64,000 nt of DNA from Rhizobium sophoriradicis (GCF_003939025.1 NZ_RQIH01000013.1:1-64000), one strand, 5' to 3'; numbered from the stretch's first letter, positions 42,690 to 51,100 are shown. Notes: generated from the letters alone by a model not told the origin. Numbers and translations: made by a program.

Positions 42690-42718
42690 TTGACTTTGCC
42701 GGGCTTCATCCGTATAAG
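42690..42718 (+). promoter_or_regulatory. Promoter of rpmH-rnpA-yidC
   Basis: TTGACT (42690-42695), a 17-bp spacer and TATAAG (42713-42718) closely match the sigma-70 consensus. A transcript start near 42725 leaves about 100 nt of leader before rpmH. Confidence 0.75.
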
Positions 42719-42827
42719 CCGCCGCACGTCCGGTCATTCAAGCCTTTCATGGCCCGCCCGTTCGAAAAACAACGCTCCTTGCATCATGCAAATTCAAGAA
42801 GGGCCGCACTCCGCGGTGTTTAAATAA

Positions 42828-42962
42828 ATGAAGCGTACCTACCAACCATCCAAGCTTGTTCGCAAGCGCCGCCACGGCTTCCGTGCGCGCATGTCCACGA
42901 AGGGTGGCCGCAAGGTCATCGCTGCCCGCCGCGCGCAGGGCCGCAAGCGTCTTTCGGCTTAA
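42828..42962 (+). CDS. rpmH: 50S ribosomal protein L34
   Basis: A 44-residue, strongly basic protein beginning MKRTYQPSKLVRKRRHGF and ending RKRLSA, a full-length L34. It was found by reading the sequence directly; it is a very short gene. It is followed by rnpA, the classical rpmH-rnpA-yidC order. Confidence 0.97.
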   Translation: MKRTYQPSKLVRKRRHGFRARMSTKGGRKVIAARRAQGRKRLSA

Positions 42963-42983
42963 GGCCGGGTTGCCCGGTAAGAG

Positions 42984-43385
42984 ATGGCGGGCGAATTGAC
43001 GACCAGTGAGAAGAAATACACTGTCGGGCGGCTGAAGAGCCGCCCGCAGTTTCTTGCCGTGCGCGAGGGCGAAAAACGCCGCGGAGCTCTCTTCCTTCTC
43101 GAAGTCCTCGACCGGAAGGAACCCGACAGCCAGGCCCGCGTCGGATTCACAGTCACCAAAAAACATGGCAACGCGGTCGAACGGAACCGCATGCGCCGCC
43201 GCCTGAAAGAGGCGGTGCGGCTTCATGCGGGATTTGCAATGCGGCCCGGACACGACTATGTGGTTGTCGCGCGCAGGGACGTGCTTGACGCGTCCTTCCA
43301 GGAATTGGCCGCGGAGCTGAAGCTTCGCGTGGAAACCAGGCCGAAACACCGGCGCTCCGGAGACGGACGCCCCAGGAACGTATGA
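42984..43385 (+). CDS. rnpA: Ribonuclease P protein component
   Basis: The 133-residue protein subunit of RNase P, which matures tRNA 5' ends with the M1 RNA. The basic RNR region appears as NAVERNRMRRRLKEAVRLH, and the N-terminal KKYTVGRLKSRPQF (about 10-23) is present. The gene overlaps the start of yidC (stop at 43385, next ATG at 43382), so translation is coupled. Confidence 0.95.
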   Translation: MAGELTTSEKKYTVGRLKSRPQFLAVREGEKRRGALFLLEVLDRKEPDSQARVGFTVTKKHGNAVERNRMRRRLKEAVRLHAGFAMRPGHDYVVVARRDVLDASFQELAAELKLRVETRPKHRRSGDGRPRNV

Positions 43386-45178
43386 TGGAAAACAACCGCA
43401 ATTACTTCATTGCGATCGCTCTCTCGGTGCTGATCGTCCTCGGCTGGCAGTTTCTTTACATGAATCCGCGCATCGAGGCCCAGCGCAAGGCGCAGGAAGC
43501 CCAGAAGGCGCAGCAGCAGACAGAGCAGGTGCAGCAGCCTGCCGCCGGCGGCACGACGCCGGCCCCGACGAGCGGTACGGCACCTTCCGGCCAGGCCGCC
43601 GCAACGGCGACCCTCGAGCAGGCGCTGGCAAAGAACCCGCGCGTTGTCATCGACACCCCTGCGCTTTCCGGCTCGATCAACCTTGCCGGCGCCCGGCTCG
43701 ACGACCTGAAGCTCAAGGGCTACCACGAGACCGTCGACGACTCGAGCCCGATCATTACCCTGTTCAGCCCGGCAGAGACGAAGGACGGCTATTTCACCGA
43801 GCTCGGCTATATCGGCAGCGACGCGACGGGCGCCGTTCCCGGCGCCTCGACGCTCTGGACCGCACCTGAGGGCGCCAAGCTCACCGAAAAGACGCCGGTG
43901 ACGCTCTCCTATACCAATGACAAGGGCCTGACGTTTACCCGGACGATTTCCGTCGACGAGCGCTACATGTTCACCGTCGCCGACAAGATCGAAAATACCG
44001 GCCAAGCTCCCGTATCACTGTCTTCCTACGGCCGTGTCACGCGTTACAACAAACCGACGACGCCCTCCGTCTACGTCCTGCACGAAGGCTTCATCGGCGT
44101 CATCGGCGATGACGGCCTCGTCGAAACAAAATACTCCGCCGTCGAGAAGGAAGCCGTCATGCCGGCGAAATCCACCGGCGGCTGGCTTGGCATCACCGAC
44201 AAATATTGGGCGGCGACGATCGTTCCGCCGCAGACGTCAGCCTATGAAGCGCGCTTCTCGCATTTTGCCGATGGCCAGCCACGCTACCAGGCCGACTACA
44301 AGGACGATGCCTTCACCGTCGCGCCGGGCCAATCGATCGAGCTCAAGAACCTGGTCTTTGCCGGCGCCAAGGAAGTTCCCGTCATCGACGGCTACGAGGC
44401 CAGCTATTCGATCCCGAAATTCGACCGGCTGATCGACTGGGGCTGGTTCTATTTCATCACCAAGCCGATGTTCAAGATGATGGACTTCTTCTATCGCTTC
44501 TTCGGCAATTTCGGTGTGGCGATCCTGTGCACGACCATCGTCGTGAAGCTGTTGTTCTTCCCGCTCGCCAGCAAGCAATATGCCTCGATGGCGAACATGA
44601 AGCGCGTGCAGCCGAAGATGGAGGAGCTGAAGACGAAATTCGGCGACGACCGGATGGGGCTGCAGCAGGCGATGATGCAGCTCTACAAGGAAGAGAAGAT
44701 CAATCCGATCGCCGGCTGCTGGCCGGTGGCGCTGCAGATCCCGATCTTCTTCTCGCTCTACAAGGTGATCTACATCACCATCGAGATGCGGCATGCGCCA
44801 TTCTTCGGCTGGATCAAGGACCTTTCGGCTCCCGATCCGACGACGATCGTCAATCTCTTCGGCCTGCTGCCCTTCGAGGGGCCGGCGCTGCTGCATCTCG
44901 GCGTCTGGCCGCTGATCATGGGCATCACAATGTTCGTGCAGATGCGCATGAACCCGACGCCGCCCGATCCGACCCAGGCGATGATCTTCAACTGGATGCC
45001 GCTGGTGTTCATGTTCATGCTGGCAAGCTTCCCGGCCGGCCTGGTCATCTACTGGGCCTGGAACAACACGCTCTCGGTGGCGCAGCAGGGACTGATCATG
45101 AAGCGCCATGGCGTCAAGATCGAACTCTTCGACAATCTGAAGGGCATGTTCCGGCGAAAACCGGCGCCTTCGAAATGA
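43382..45178 (+). CDS. yidC: Membrane protein insertase YidC
   Basis: A 598-residue insertase that places proteins in the inner membrane with or without Sec. The N-terminal helix (about residues 8-26) is followed by a large periplasmic domain. A Pro/Gln/Ala-rich linker lies at about 42-75. The conserved 60KD_IMP core (about 370-580) has GNFGVAILCTTIVVKLLFFP and MANMKRVQPKMEELK. It starts at ATG 43382, overlapping rnpA by 4 bp. Confidence 0.97.
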   Translation: MMENNRNYFIAIALSVLIVLGWQFLYMNPRIEAQRKAQEAQKAQQQTEQVQQPAAGGTTPAPTSGTAPSGQAAATATLEQALAKNPRVVIDTPALSGSINLAGARLDDLKLKGYHETVDDSSPIITLFSPAETKDGYFTELGYIGSDATGAVPGASTLWTAPEGAKLTEKTPVTLSYTNDKGLTFTRTISVDERYMFTVADKIENTGQAPVSLSSYGRVTRYNKPTTPSVYVLHEGFIGVIGDDGLVETKYSAVEKEAVMPAKSTGGWLGITDKYWAATIVPPQTSAYEARFSHFADGQPRYQADYKDDAFTVAPGQSIELKNLVFAGAKEVPVIDGYEASYSIPKFDRLIDWGWFYFITKPMFKMMDFFYRFFGNFGVAILCTTIVVKLLFFPLASKQYASMANMKRVQPKMEELKTKFGDDRMGLQQAMMQLYKEEKINPIAGCWPVALQIPIFFSLYKVIYITIEMRHAPFFGWIKDLSAPDPTTIVNLFGLLPFEGPALLHLGVWPLIMGITMFVQMRMNPTPPDPTQAMIFNWMPLVFMFMLASFPAGLVIYWAWNNTLSVAQQGLIMKRHGVKIELFDNLKGMFRRKPAPSK

Positions 45179-45186
45179 TGCTCTCG

Positions 45187-45206
45187 AGCCCCGCTCCGGC
45201 GGGGCT
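45187..45206 (+). terminator. Stem-loop after yidC
   Basis: AGCCCCGC and GCGGGGCT form an 8-bp stem with a 4-nt loop, followed by ATTCATTTCC. The weak T tract suggests partial termination between yidC and engB. Confidence 0.55.
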
Positions 45207-45318
45207 ATTCATTTCCGGCCGGCCCTTGAAACGAGGCGCGGACCGCCAGAAAGCTTGACATCCGCCCGCAAAACCACGAAGCCGACAGAAGACCGAACCC
45301 TAGGATTGCCGAGCCCGC

Positions 45319-45972
45319 ATGCCCGAAACCGAAAAGCCGCTCTTCGGCCACCCCTGGATCTTCATCCGCGGCGTCCCGTCGCTCACCTTCCTGCCGCCGG
45401 AGGGGCCGTCGGAAGTGGCCTTTGCCGGCCGCTCGAATGTCGGCAAATCGTCGCTGATCAATGCGCTGGTCGGCCAGAAGGGCCTGGCGCGCACCTCGAA
45501 CACGCCGGGGCGCACGCAGGAACTCAACTACTTCGTCCCGGACGGCTATTCCGGCGAAGGCGGCGACCTGCCGCCGATGGCGATCGTCGACATGCCGGGT
45601 TACGGCTATGCCCAGGCGCCGAAGGAGCAGGTCGACAAGTGGACCAAACTCGTCTTCGATTACCTGCGCGGCCGCGCGACGCTGAAGCGGGTGTACGTGC
45701 TGATCGACAGCCGTCACGGCATCAAGAAGAATGACGAGGACGTGCTCACCCTGCTCGACAAGGCCGCCGTCTCCTATCAGCTGGTGCTGACCAAGACCGA
45801 CAAGATCAAGGCGCCGGCCGTGCCGAAGCTGCTGGCCGAGACCGCAGACAAGATCCGCAAGCGCCCGGCCGCCTATCCCTTCGTGCTTTCCACCTCGTCC
45901 GAGAAGGGCGACGGGCTCGACGATCTACGCCAGGCGATCGCCGAAACGGTCGGAATCGCAAACTGGAAATAA
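45319..45972 (+). CDS. engB: Ribosome biogenesis GTP-binding protein EngB
   Basis: A 217-residue TrmE/Era-type GTPase (YihA/YsxC) needed for 50S ribosome assembly. G1 is AGRSNVGKSSLIN, G2 lies around RTSNTPGRTQ, G3 is VDMPGYGYA and G4 is LTKTDK. The length matches the family. It follows yidC after 140 bp, as in other Rhizobiales, where argB normally comes next. Here argB is about 5 kb further on. Confidence 0.95.
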   Translation: MPETEKPLFGHPWIFIRGVPSLTFLPPEGPSEVAFAGRSNVGKSSLINALVGQKGLARTSNTPGRTQELNYFVPDGYSGEGGDLPPMAIVDMPGYGYAQAPKEQVDKWTKLVFDYLRGRATLKRVYVLIDSRHGIKKNDEDVLTLLDKAAVSYQLVLTKTDKIKAPAVPKLLAETADKIRKRPAAYPFVLSTSSEKGDGLDDLRQAIAETVGIANWK

Positions 45973-46042
45973 TGACCCGACCTCTATTGTACTCACCAAA
46001 ACAGCTAAAAGTTTATTTTACCGGTCAAACGAAAACTAAAGG

Positions 46043-46070
46043 TTGACGATCCGGATTGGGTGGCCTATAT
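46043..46070 (+). promoter_or_regulatory. Strong sigma-70 promoter of the cold-shock gene
   Basis: TTGACG (46043-46048), a 16-bp spacer, then CTATAT (46065-46070), very close to the rhizobial housekeeping consensus CTTGAC-N17-CTATAT. A start near 46077 implies a 5' leader of about 140 nt, typical for cold-shock mRNAs with structured leaders. Confidence 0.78.
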
Positions 46071-46215
46071 AGTGCTTACCGAATTTTGCTTGCTGGCTTG
46101 GTTATCGCGCGATTAGCACCGCGGCCTGAACGAACTTCCTTTCAAAAATCGTTACCGCCATCCGCATCGCCTTAACGCCTTGCGGTTTCTCAATATTGCT
46201 ATGAAAGGGTTCATC

Positions 46216-46425
46216 ATGACCACTGGCACAGTTAAATGGTTCAACTCCACCAAGGGCTTCGGCTTCATTCAGCCGGACAACGGCGGCGCTGACGCCTTCG
46301 TTCATATCTCCGCCGTCGAGCGCGCCGGAATGCGCGAACTCGTCGAAGGCCAGAAGATCGGCTTCGATCTCGAGCGAGACCACAAGTCGGGCAAGATGTC
46401 CGCTTGCAATCTCCAGAAGGCTTAA
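46216..46425 (+). CDS. Cold-shock protein (CspA family)
   Basis: A 69-residue nucleic-acid-binding OB-fold protein: MTTGTVKWFNSTKGFGFIQP with RNP1 (KGFGFI) and RNP2 (DAFVHIS). It acts as an RNA chaperone. The ATG at 46216 after AAAGGG is preferred to an upstream in-frame ATG at 46201. It has its own strong promoter and long leader and a strong terminator (46488-46520). Confidence 0.94.
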   Translation: MTTGTVKWFNSTKGFGFIQPDNGGADAFVHISAVERAGMRELVEGQKIGFDLERDHKSGKMSACNLQKA

Positions 46426-46487
46426 ATCGGTATCTGCTTCCCTTTGACCACGGATGTACTGGCACTGCCGGAAGCACCGATTTATTC

Positions 46488-46520
46488 AAGGCCGGGCGCT
46501 CTGCCTGGCCTTTTTGTTTT
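46488..46520 (+). terminator. Rho-independent terminator of the cold-shock gene
   Basis: AAGGCCGGGC, a 5-nt loop and GCCTGGCCTT (10-bp stem with one G-U pair) followed by TTTTGTTTT. Very strong. The next small gene begins 35 bp later. Confidence 0.9.
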
Positions 46521-46554
46521 CGCTCGCAGTCGAGCCTTCAATATCGGAAAAGAA

Positions 46555-46779
46555 ATGACAGAAACATACAGCAAATCCCGCCAGCGGGCGGAGATCGCCT
46601 TCGGCAACATCCAGTCCGAGTTTTTCGCGAAGAATAAGGCGATGGAAGAGCTGGAATCCGACGCCCAGTCGCAACAGGCAAAAACCTTGCGGTTGCGGGA
46701 AGCACGGCTTGCTAAGCAACGCGACGATCGCGCCTCGGCGATGTCTGCCCTTCTTGCGAAACGCGCCAAAGCCTGCTGA
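46555..46779 (+). CDS. Small charged helical protein after the csp terminator
   Basis: A 74-residue protein, MTETYSKSRQRAEIAF..., rich in Lys, Arg, Glu and Ala. It is probably one long helix or coiled coil (AMEELESDAQSQQAKTLRLRE). The ATG at 46555 follows GGAAAAGAA. It begins only 35 bp after the csp terminator, so it is likely expressed by read-through or its own weak promoter. No known family was recognised; a cold-shock link is inferred from position only. Confidence 0.65.
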   Translation: MTETYSKSRQRAEIAFGNIQSEFFAKNKAMEELESDAQSQQAKTLRLREARLAKQRDDRASAMSALLAKRAKAC

Positions 46780-46983
46780 TCACCGGCAAGAGGTTGCGGC
46801 CGACACCGATGCAGGTGGCCCGGAGACGTGGCATGCCGAGCTGCGCCGAATATCTTCTCGTGCACGAACCGCGCCGCATCGCCCTCTCCCGACGCACTTT
46901 CAAAGAAAGCTTTCGCGCCAAGGGGCGTCAACAGGCACGGGCAGAGCCGTGCTGACAGTTCACTCATACCAAAGGACGCCGTA

Positions 46984-47259
46984 ATGGCAGAGGATACGAA
47001 GGAACTTCAGTCGATCAATACAGCATGGCAGATCGCCATCCAGGAGATTTTGCGCATGGTTATCCGAGATATGTATCATGGCGGCGGCGAGGCCTCGTTC
47101 AAGTCCCATATTAAGCGCATAGAAGAGGCCGCCGTGGACAGTATTTATACGGATTTGCGGCTGCGCGGGACGGATGAGTGGACCGAACTTCTGGTCAAAG
47201 AAAGGGCCAGCAATTTTGTCACCACGCTGCTAACCTCATTCACCTATGACCGGGCGTAA
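46984..47259 (+). CDS. Small hypothetical protein
   Basis: A 91-residue, mostly helical acidic protein without signal peptide or membrane helix: MAEDTKELQSINTAWQIAI ..., with a FKSHIKRIEEAAVDSIYTDL segment. The start ATG at 46984 follows AAAGGACG at 7-nt spacing. The function is unknown. It lies between the csp-linked small gene and an HWE/HisKA_2 kinase gene, in the accessory segment separating engB from argB. Confidence 0.62.
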   Translation: MAEDTKELQSINTAWQIAIQEILRMVIRDMYHGGGEASFKSHIKRIEEAAVDSIYTDLRLRGTDEWTELLVKERASNFVTTLLTSFTYDRA

Positions 47260-47480
47260 GCTCGCGACTGACGCTGACGCATGACCTTGCGGCCAACAGA
47301 GGCCTGCCGACAGTCATGTCGACCGTGGCTCACGGCGGTTTCGAGATCCCCGACAGTTGGCGCATTTAGGCACCGGCTGATTAGACCTGCGACATCGATT
47401 GTACTTGCGCCATCGCAGTTTTTGCAGCAACGCTTGATCTCATACTGTTGAAGAGCAGCGGCGTCCGCGAGAAATCATTC

Positions 47481-48557
47481 ATGACAGACAGCACAGACGA
47501 AGCCCTTTCGCCAGAAGGCGTCGGCAACCTACCCCATCTTGCCGAAGCCCTCGACGATGACCGGTTTCGACACTTTCTCGATCATGTTCCGTTTGCAGTG
47601 GCGGTCTCCGAGCTCGGCACCTGTGAGAAGCTAGTCTACGTCAACCTCGAATTCGAACGGCTGACAGCGCTCACCGCCACACAGGTGGAGGGGAAGCGCT
47701 GGTCGGACATCGAGGTGAATTGCACTGCAGTCTCCGGCGAGGCAACGCTTACAGCCGCTGTGACCACGGCGGAGGAATATATTGGCGCCTTCTCGCTCGT
47801 GGCAGAACCCGAAAGCAGTGTGATTATCGACGTGTGGTCGAACACGATCGTCAACGATGATGACATCCCGCTGTTTCGTCTGGTCGCCTTTGCTGCCCGC
47901 AATGAGGTGACGGGTGGCCAGAGCTTCAGCGAGCTGCTGGCCGAGAAGGATGTCCTTCTTCGAGAACTTCAGCATCGCGTGAAGAACAATCTGCAGATGA
48001 TAACGGCGCTGATCCGAATGGAAGCGCGTAATGCTCAAAAGAACGAGGAAAGCGAGCGGTTCGCACGTCTTGCGGGTCGGATTGAAGCCTTGGCTCTCCT
48101 CTATCGCGCACTGTCGGACGACGAGAAGGGCGCGATGATCGATCTCGGCAGCTATGTGAGCCAGATCGCCGCGTCGGTTATGGCCGCCCACGCTGTGGAA
48201 GGCATCCGGCTCGACATGAAGGTGGACACCTGGCCGGTTTCTGTGAACGTGGCGATGCCTGCCGGACTCGTCATTAACGAGCTGCTGACCAATACGTTCA
48301 AGCATGCCTTCGTGGGGCGGGATAGCGGAGAGATCACTCTGCGCTGTGTCGTCAGCGAAACCGGATGCAGGATCACCGTCGCCGATAATGGGGTCGGCCT
48401 TCCTCAGGATGCAGCCTGGCCGAACCCCGGAAAACTGAGCGCAATGATCATCCAATCCCTGAAACAGAACGCCCGCGCCGAGATCGAAGTAAGCTCTTCC
48501 CCCGGCACTGGCATGAGTGTCTCGCTCGTTTTCCCAAGGATCGAAGCGGCCCAATAG
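47481..48557 (+). CDS. PAS-HisKA_2 (HWE-type) sensor histidine kinase
   Basis: A 358-residue soluble kinase. The PAS domain spans about residues 22-140. The HisKA_2 phosphoacceptor region has DVLLRELQHRVKNNLQMI (about 156-173), and the HATPase domain has VINELLTNTFKHAF and ADNGVGLP. This class commonly acts on PhyR-type or single-domain receivers in Alphaproteobacteria. The ATG at 47481 is chosen; an upstream frame extension to 47448 lacks a good ribosome site. No response regulator is adjacent. Confidence 0.88.
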   Translation: MTDSTDEALSPEGVGNLPHLAEALDDDRFRHFLDHVPFAVAVSELGTCEKLVYVNLEFERLTALTATQVEGKRWSDIEVNCTAVSGEATLTAAVTTAEEYIGAFSLVAEPESSVIIDVWSNTIVNDDDIPLFRLVAFAARNEVTGGQSFSELLAEKDVLLRELQHRVKNNLQMITALIRMEARNAQKNEESERFARLAGRIEALALLYRALSDDEKGAMIDLGSYVSQIAASVMAAHAVEGIRLDMKVDTWPVSVNVAMPAGLVINELLTNTFKHAFVGRDSGEITLRCVVSETGCRITVADNGVGLPQDAAWPNPGKLSAMIIQSLKQNARAEIEVSSSPGTGMSVSLVFPRIEAAQ

Positions 48558-48665
48558 CTGTGTCAGTGGTGCTGGCGCCCTATTCGCCGAAACGCTTGAC
48601 GCTGGGCACTATCCGCAGTCGGTTGGGGCGCGCCCGACGAGCGCGCCTTCCGCCGATGCACACAC

Positions 48666-49220
48666 TTACATTTTCGGCAGTAGCACCTTGTCGACGACGT
48701 GGATTACGCCGTTCGACTGTTTGACGTCGGCGATCGTCACATGCGCGACATCGCCGTTCTCGTCTGTCAGGGTGATCTTGCCCATATTTTCCCGGGCTTT
48801 GATCACGCAGCCGCCGACGGTCTTGATGTCGTGTTCGCCGCCGTCAGCCTTGATCATCTTGGCGACGGTCTCGGCCATCGCATCGGCAGCCACGACGTGG
48901 CAGGTCAGGACCTTCGTCAGCGTCGCCTTGTTTTCCGGCTTCAGCAGCGTCTCGACGGTGCCTTTCGGCAGAGCGGCGAAAGCTTCGTTGGTCGGCGCAA
49001 AGACGGTGAATGGGCCTTTGCCCTCGAGTGTGCCGACGAGGCCGGCGGCCTTGACGGCAGCAACCAGCGTCGTGTGATCCTTGGAATTCGTGGCGTTTTC
49101 GATGATGTTCTTGCTGTCGAACATCGCCGCGCCGCCAACCATTGGGTTCTTGGCGGCGGCAAAGGCGACAGCAGAAAGGACGGTGGCGAGCGCGAAACCG
49201 CGCAAGAGGGACTTGATCAT
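48666..49220 (-). CDS. Fasciclin (FAS1)-domain exported protein
   Basis: A 184-residue protein. The signal peptide MIKSLLRGFALATVLSAVAF (cleaved after AFA or similar, about residue 22) precedes a single FAS1 domain (about 40-184): KDHTTLVAAVKAAGLVGTLE, FTVFAPTNEAFAALP and the C-terminal SNGVIHVVDKVLLPKM. FAS1 proteins are secreted adhesion-type proteins. It lies downstream of the anti-sigma gene in the sigma/anti-sigma/FAS1 cluster, the same combination as the mycobacterial SigK-RskA-MPT70/83 system, so it is a likely target. Confidence 0.88.
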   Translation of the reverse strand: MIKSLLRGFALATVLSAVAFAAAKNPMVGGAAMFDSKNIIENATNSKDHTTLVAAVKAAGLVGTLEGKGPFTVFAPTNEAFAALPKGTVETLLKPENKATLTKVLTCHVVAADAMAETVAKMIKADGGEHDIKTVGGCVIKARENMGKITLTDENGDVAHVTIADVKQSNGVIHVVDKVLLPKM

Positions 49221-49344
49221 GATTTTCTCCTCACCGGACATCATCCGCGGGGCTTTATGCCTGAGCGTCGCCGGATATTTCGAACTACGGAGGTCCGCGC
49301 CGAAGAGTTTCAGACAGGAGAAATTGATTTGCGGACGCGCGGGC

Positions 49345-50064
49345 CTATGGCCGGTGCACCTTGCCGCTTGCGACGATCGGGCCGGTCGCCTGTCCGGTCG
49401 GCGAGCCGCCGAAGGGTTCGAGGCTGACGGCAAGGCTTGCGCCATCGGTGACATGGTTGCGCAGTTCGGCGGGAATGACGAGCTCACCGCTTTCGCCGGG
49501 CTGAAAGACGCCGAGCGATTTTGCCAAGCCGCCGCCCGGCACGAGCCAGAGTTCCAGCGATTTCTCCTCCGGCTTGCCGGCAGCGACCGGCACGATCTTC
49601 AGCCGGCCGCTTTGCAGCTCGTAGGATGCGCGGAGATTGATCGCGTTGTTTTCACCGGAAAGCTCGGCTACCAACGGTGCCGGCCCCTCTGGCTGCGGCA
49701 CAACGCCGGAGGCGAAGATGACGGCGCTGACGGCGACGACGATGCACGCGAAGGCCAGCGAGCGCCAGAAGACCGCCGAATTCCACAGTCCATGCGAGAA
49801 GGAGGCGGGCTTGCCGGCATCGCCGAACAGCCGGGACTCGATCTGCTTGAAGGTTTCGCGGTTCGGCGCGACGCCGTCATATTCGTCGTTGAAGGCGGAG
49901 AGATTGGCTTCCCAACGGCTGACGATCGCCGCAAATGTGCGATCGTGGCGCATGCGCTCTTCCACCACCCGGCGGTCCTGCAGCGACAGGACGCCCAACA
50001 CATACTCGCCGGCGAGAACTTCGTCTCGAGAGCGGTCTCCCTTGCTTTTGTCGGGCGATGTCAT
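49345..50064 (-). CDS. RskA-type transmembrane anti-sigma factor
   Basis: A 239-residue anti-sigma factor. The cytoplasmic anti-sigma region is about 1-95 (VLAGEYVLGVLSLQDRRVVEERM), the transmembrane helix is at about 104-124 and the extracytoplasmic RskA-like domain follows to the end (ELWLVPGGGLAKSLGVF). The ATG at 50064 overlaps the stop of the sigma gene (ATGA), showing translational coupling. Because the sigma gene is interrupted by a MITE, this anti-sigma factor may now lack its partner. Confidence 0.88.
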   Translation of the reverse strand: MTSPDKSKGDRSRDEVLAGEYVLGVLSLQDRRVVEERMRHDRTFAAIVSRWEANLSAFNDEYDGVAPNRETFKQIESRLFGDAGKPASFSHGLWNSAVFWRSLAFACIVVAVSAVIFASGVVPQPEGPAPLVAELSGENNAINLRASYELQSGRLKIVPVAAGKPEEKSLELWLVPGGGLAKSLGVFQPGESGELVIPAELRNHVTDGASLAVSLEPFGGSPTGQATGPIVASGKVHRP

Positions 50065-50955
50065 CGTTCCATGCACTCTCTCAGTTTCAAGAGGCTGCGC
50101 CTGAGCCAAGTCCGCATCGTATTCAGCGGTACACCAAACTGATCGGCCAGTTCCTGGTAGCTCAGCCCTTCGACATAAGCCCGTTTCACCGCGACCGCAC
50201 GATCAGCTTCCAACTCTTCCATGCAGGTGTCAATCCGCCTTCCTTCATCCCTCGTCACTGTCTGCCTTTCCGGGTCGGGTGCGGAATCGGCAAGATCGTA
50301 AGCGCTGTCGAGTTCGTCGGCGCCGGGCTTGCGGGCGCGCAGCAGATCGATCGACCGGTTGCGGGCAATTGCCGAAAGCCACGCCGAGGATGAGCCCGAG
50401 GCGGCCTTAGAGCCTTTCCTGGTTAGATTGAAGCATTCTGTTGGCTCAAACGGAGTCGGATGGTCGACCGGCCGGCGCGCGTCGTAGCCCAGCTCTACGA
50501 CCAAGCCGGCCGGTCGATCAGCCGGCCCGTTTCAGCCAACCCTCCCGCAGATTTCCCAGGCAAATCTGCAAGACTTGGGAATCGCCGGACGCACTTATCG
50601 CTTCGCCATAGCGAAGCGGTGCGGCCGGTGGGCCGGGCATCTTTCCGCCAGGATCAGAGGCGATCGGCTCGGACATACCTTGGGGTATGCCCGTCGCCAA
50701 TCGCCTCTGCCCTGACGAAAACCTGCTCCGGCAGAATGCTTCAATCTAATCAGGAAAGGCTCTAAAGCTGCGGGCGCGTTGCCAGATGCTGATATAGACG
50801 TCCTGCAGCGCTTCCTCGGCTTGCCCGCGGTCCTTCAAGATACGCAGGCAGATTGCCAAAAGTTTCGGTGCGGTCTGGTGGTAGAGGGCAGCGAATGCCG
50901 TGCGGTCGCCGAGCGCGACGCGGCCGATCAGGTCCTTGATCTCATCGCCTTGCAT
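50061..50955 (-). pseudogene. ECF sigma factor gene interrupted by a MITE
   Basis: The 5' part (50955-50763) encodes an ECF sigma-70 region 2 (ALYHQTAPKLLAICLRILKD ... DVYISIWQRARSF). The 3' part (50409-50061) encodes region 4 (ERQTVTRDEGRR ... YVEGLSYQELADQFGVPLNTMR, LRRSLLKL). The 353-bp element at 50410-50762 lies between them. Removing it and one TA restores ...RARSFKAASGSSSAWLSAIARNRS... in frame, giving a normal ECF protein of about 178 residues. As written, translation stops inside the element, so the sigma factor should be non-functional. Confidence 0.9.
50410..50762. mobile_element. MITE copy B, 353 bp, TA-flanked, inside the sigma gene
   Basis: Terminal inverted repeats of 31 bp with one mismatch. 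The left end starts GAGCCTTTCCTGG and the right end ends TCAGGAAAGGCTC. It is flanked by TA (50408-50409 and 50763-50764). Compared with copy A (32928-33196), it is about 84 bp longer because of an extra central segment (about 50545-50645). It has no transposase. Confidence 0.9.
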
Positions 50956-51100
50956 GCCGTTCCTCATATCGTGCTTGCACCGTGCGGCCGAGGCGAACCC
51001 TCGGTCTCCGTGCCACATACGAAAAACTATTGCGTTCTGGATTATTCCCTCTGTCGGAAAGTTGCGATAAAAGGCCGCGATCAATTCCTGCGGGGTTCCC

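Noticed and set aside
42408..42827. Chromosome replication origin near rpmH
   Set aside because: rpmH is origin-linked in some bacteria, but I see no DnaA box cluster or AT-rich unwinding region, and dnaA is not present.
50460..50765. Open frame of 101 residues on the plus strand inside MITE copy B, with a similar frame in copy A
   Set aside because: The frame follows the repeat sequence and its inverted ends; no ribosome site or transposase motif, so it is a by-product of the element.
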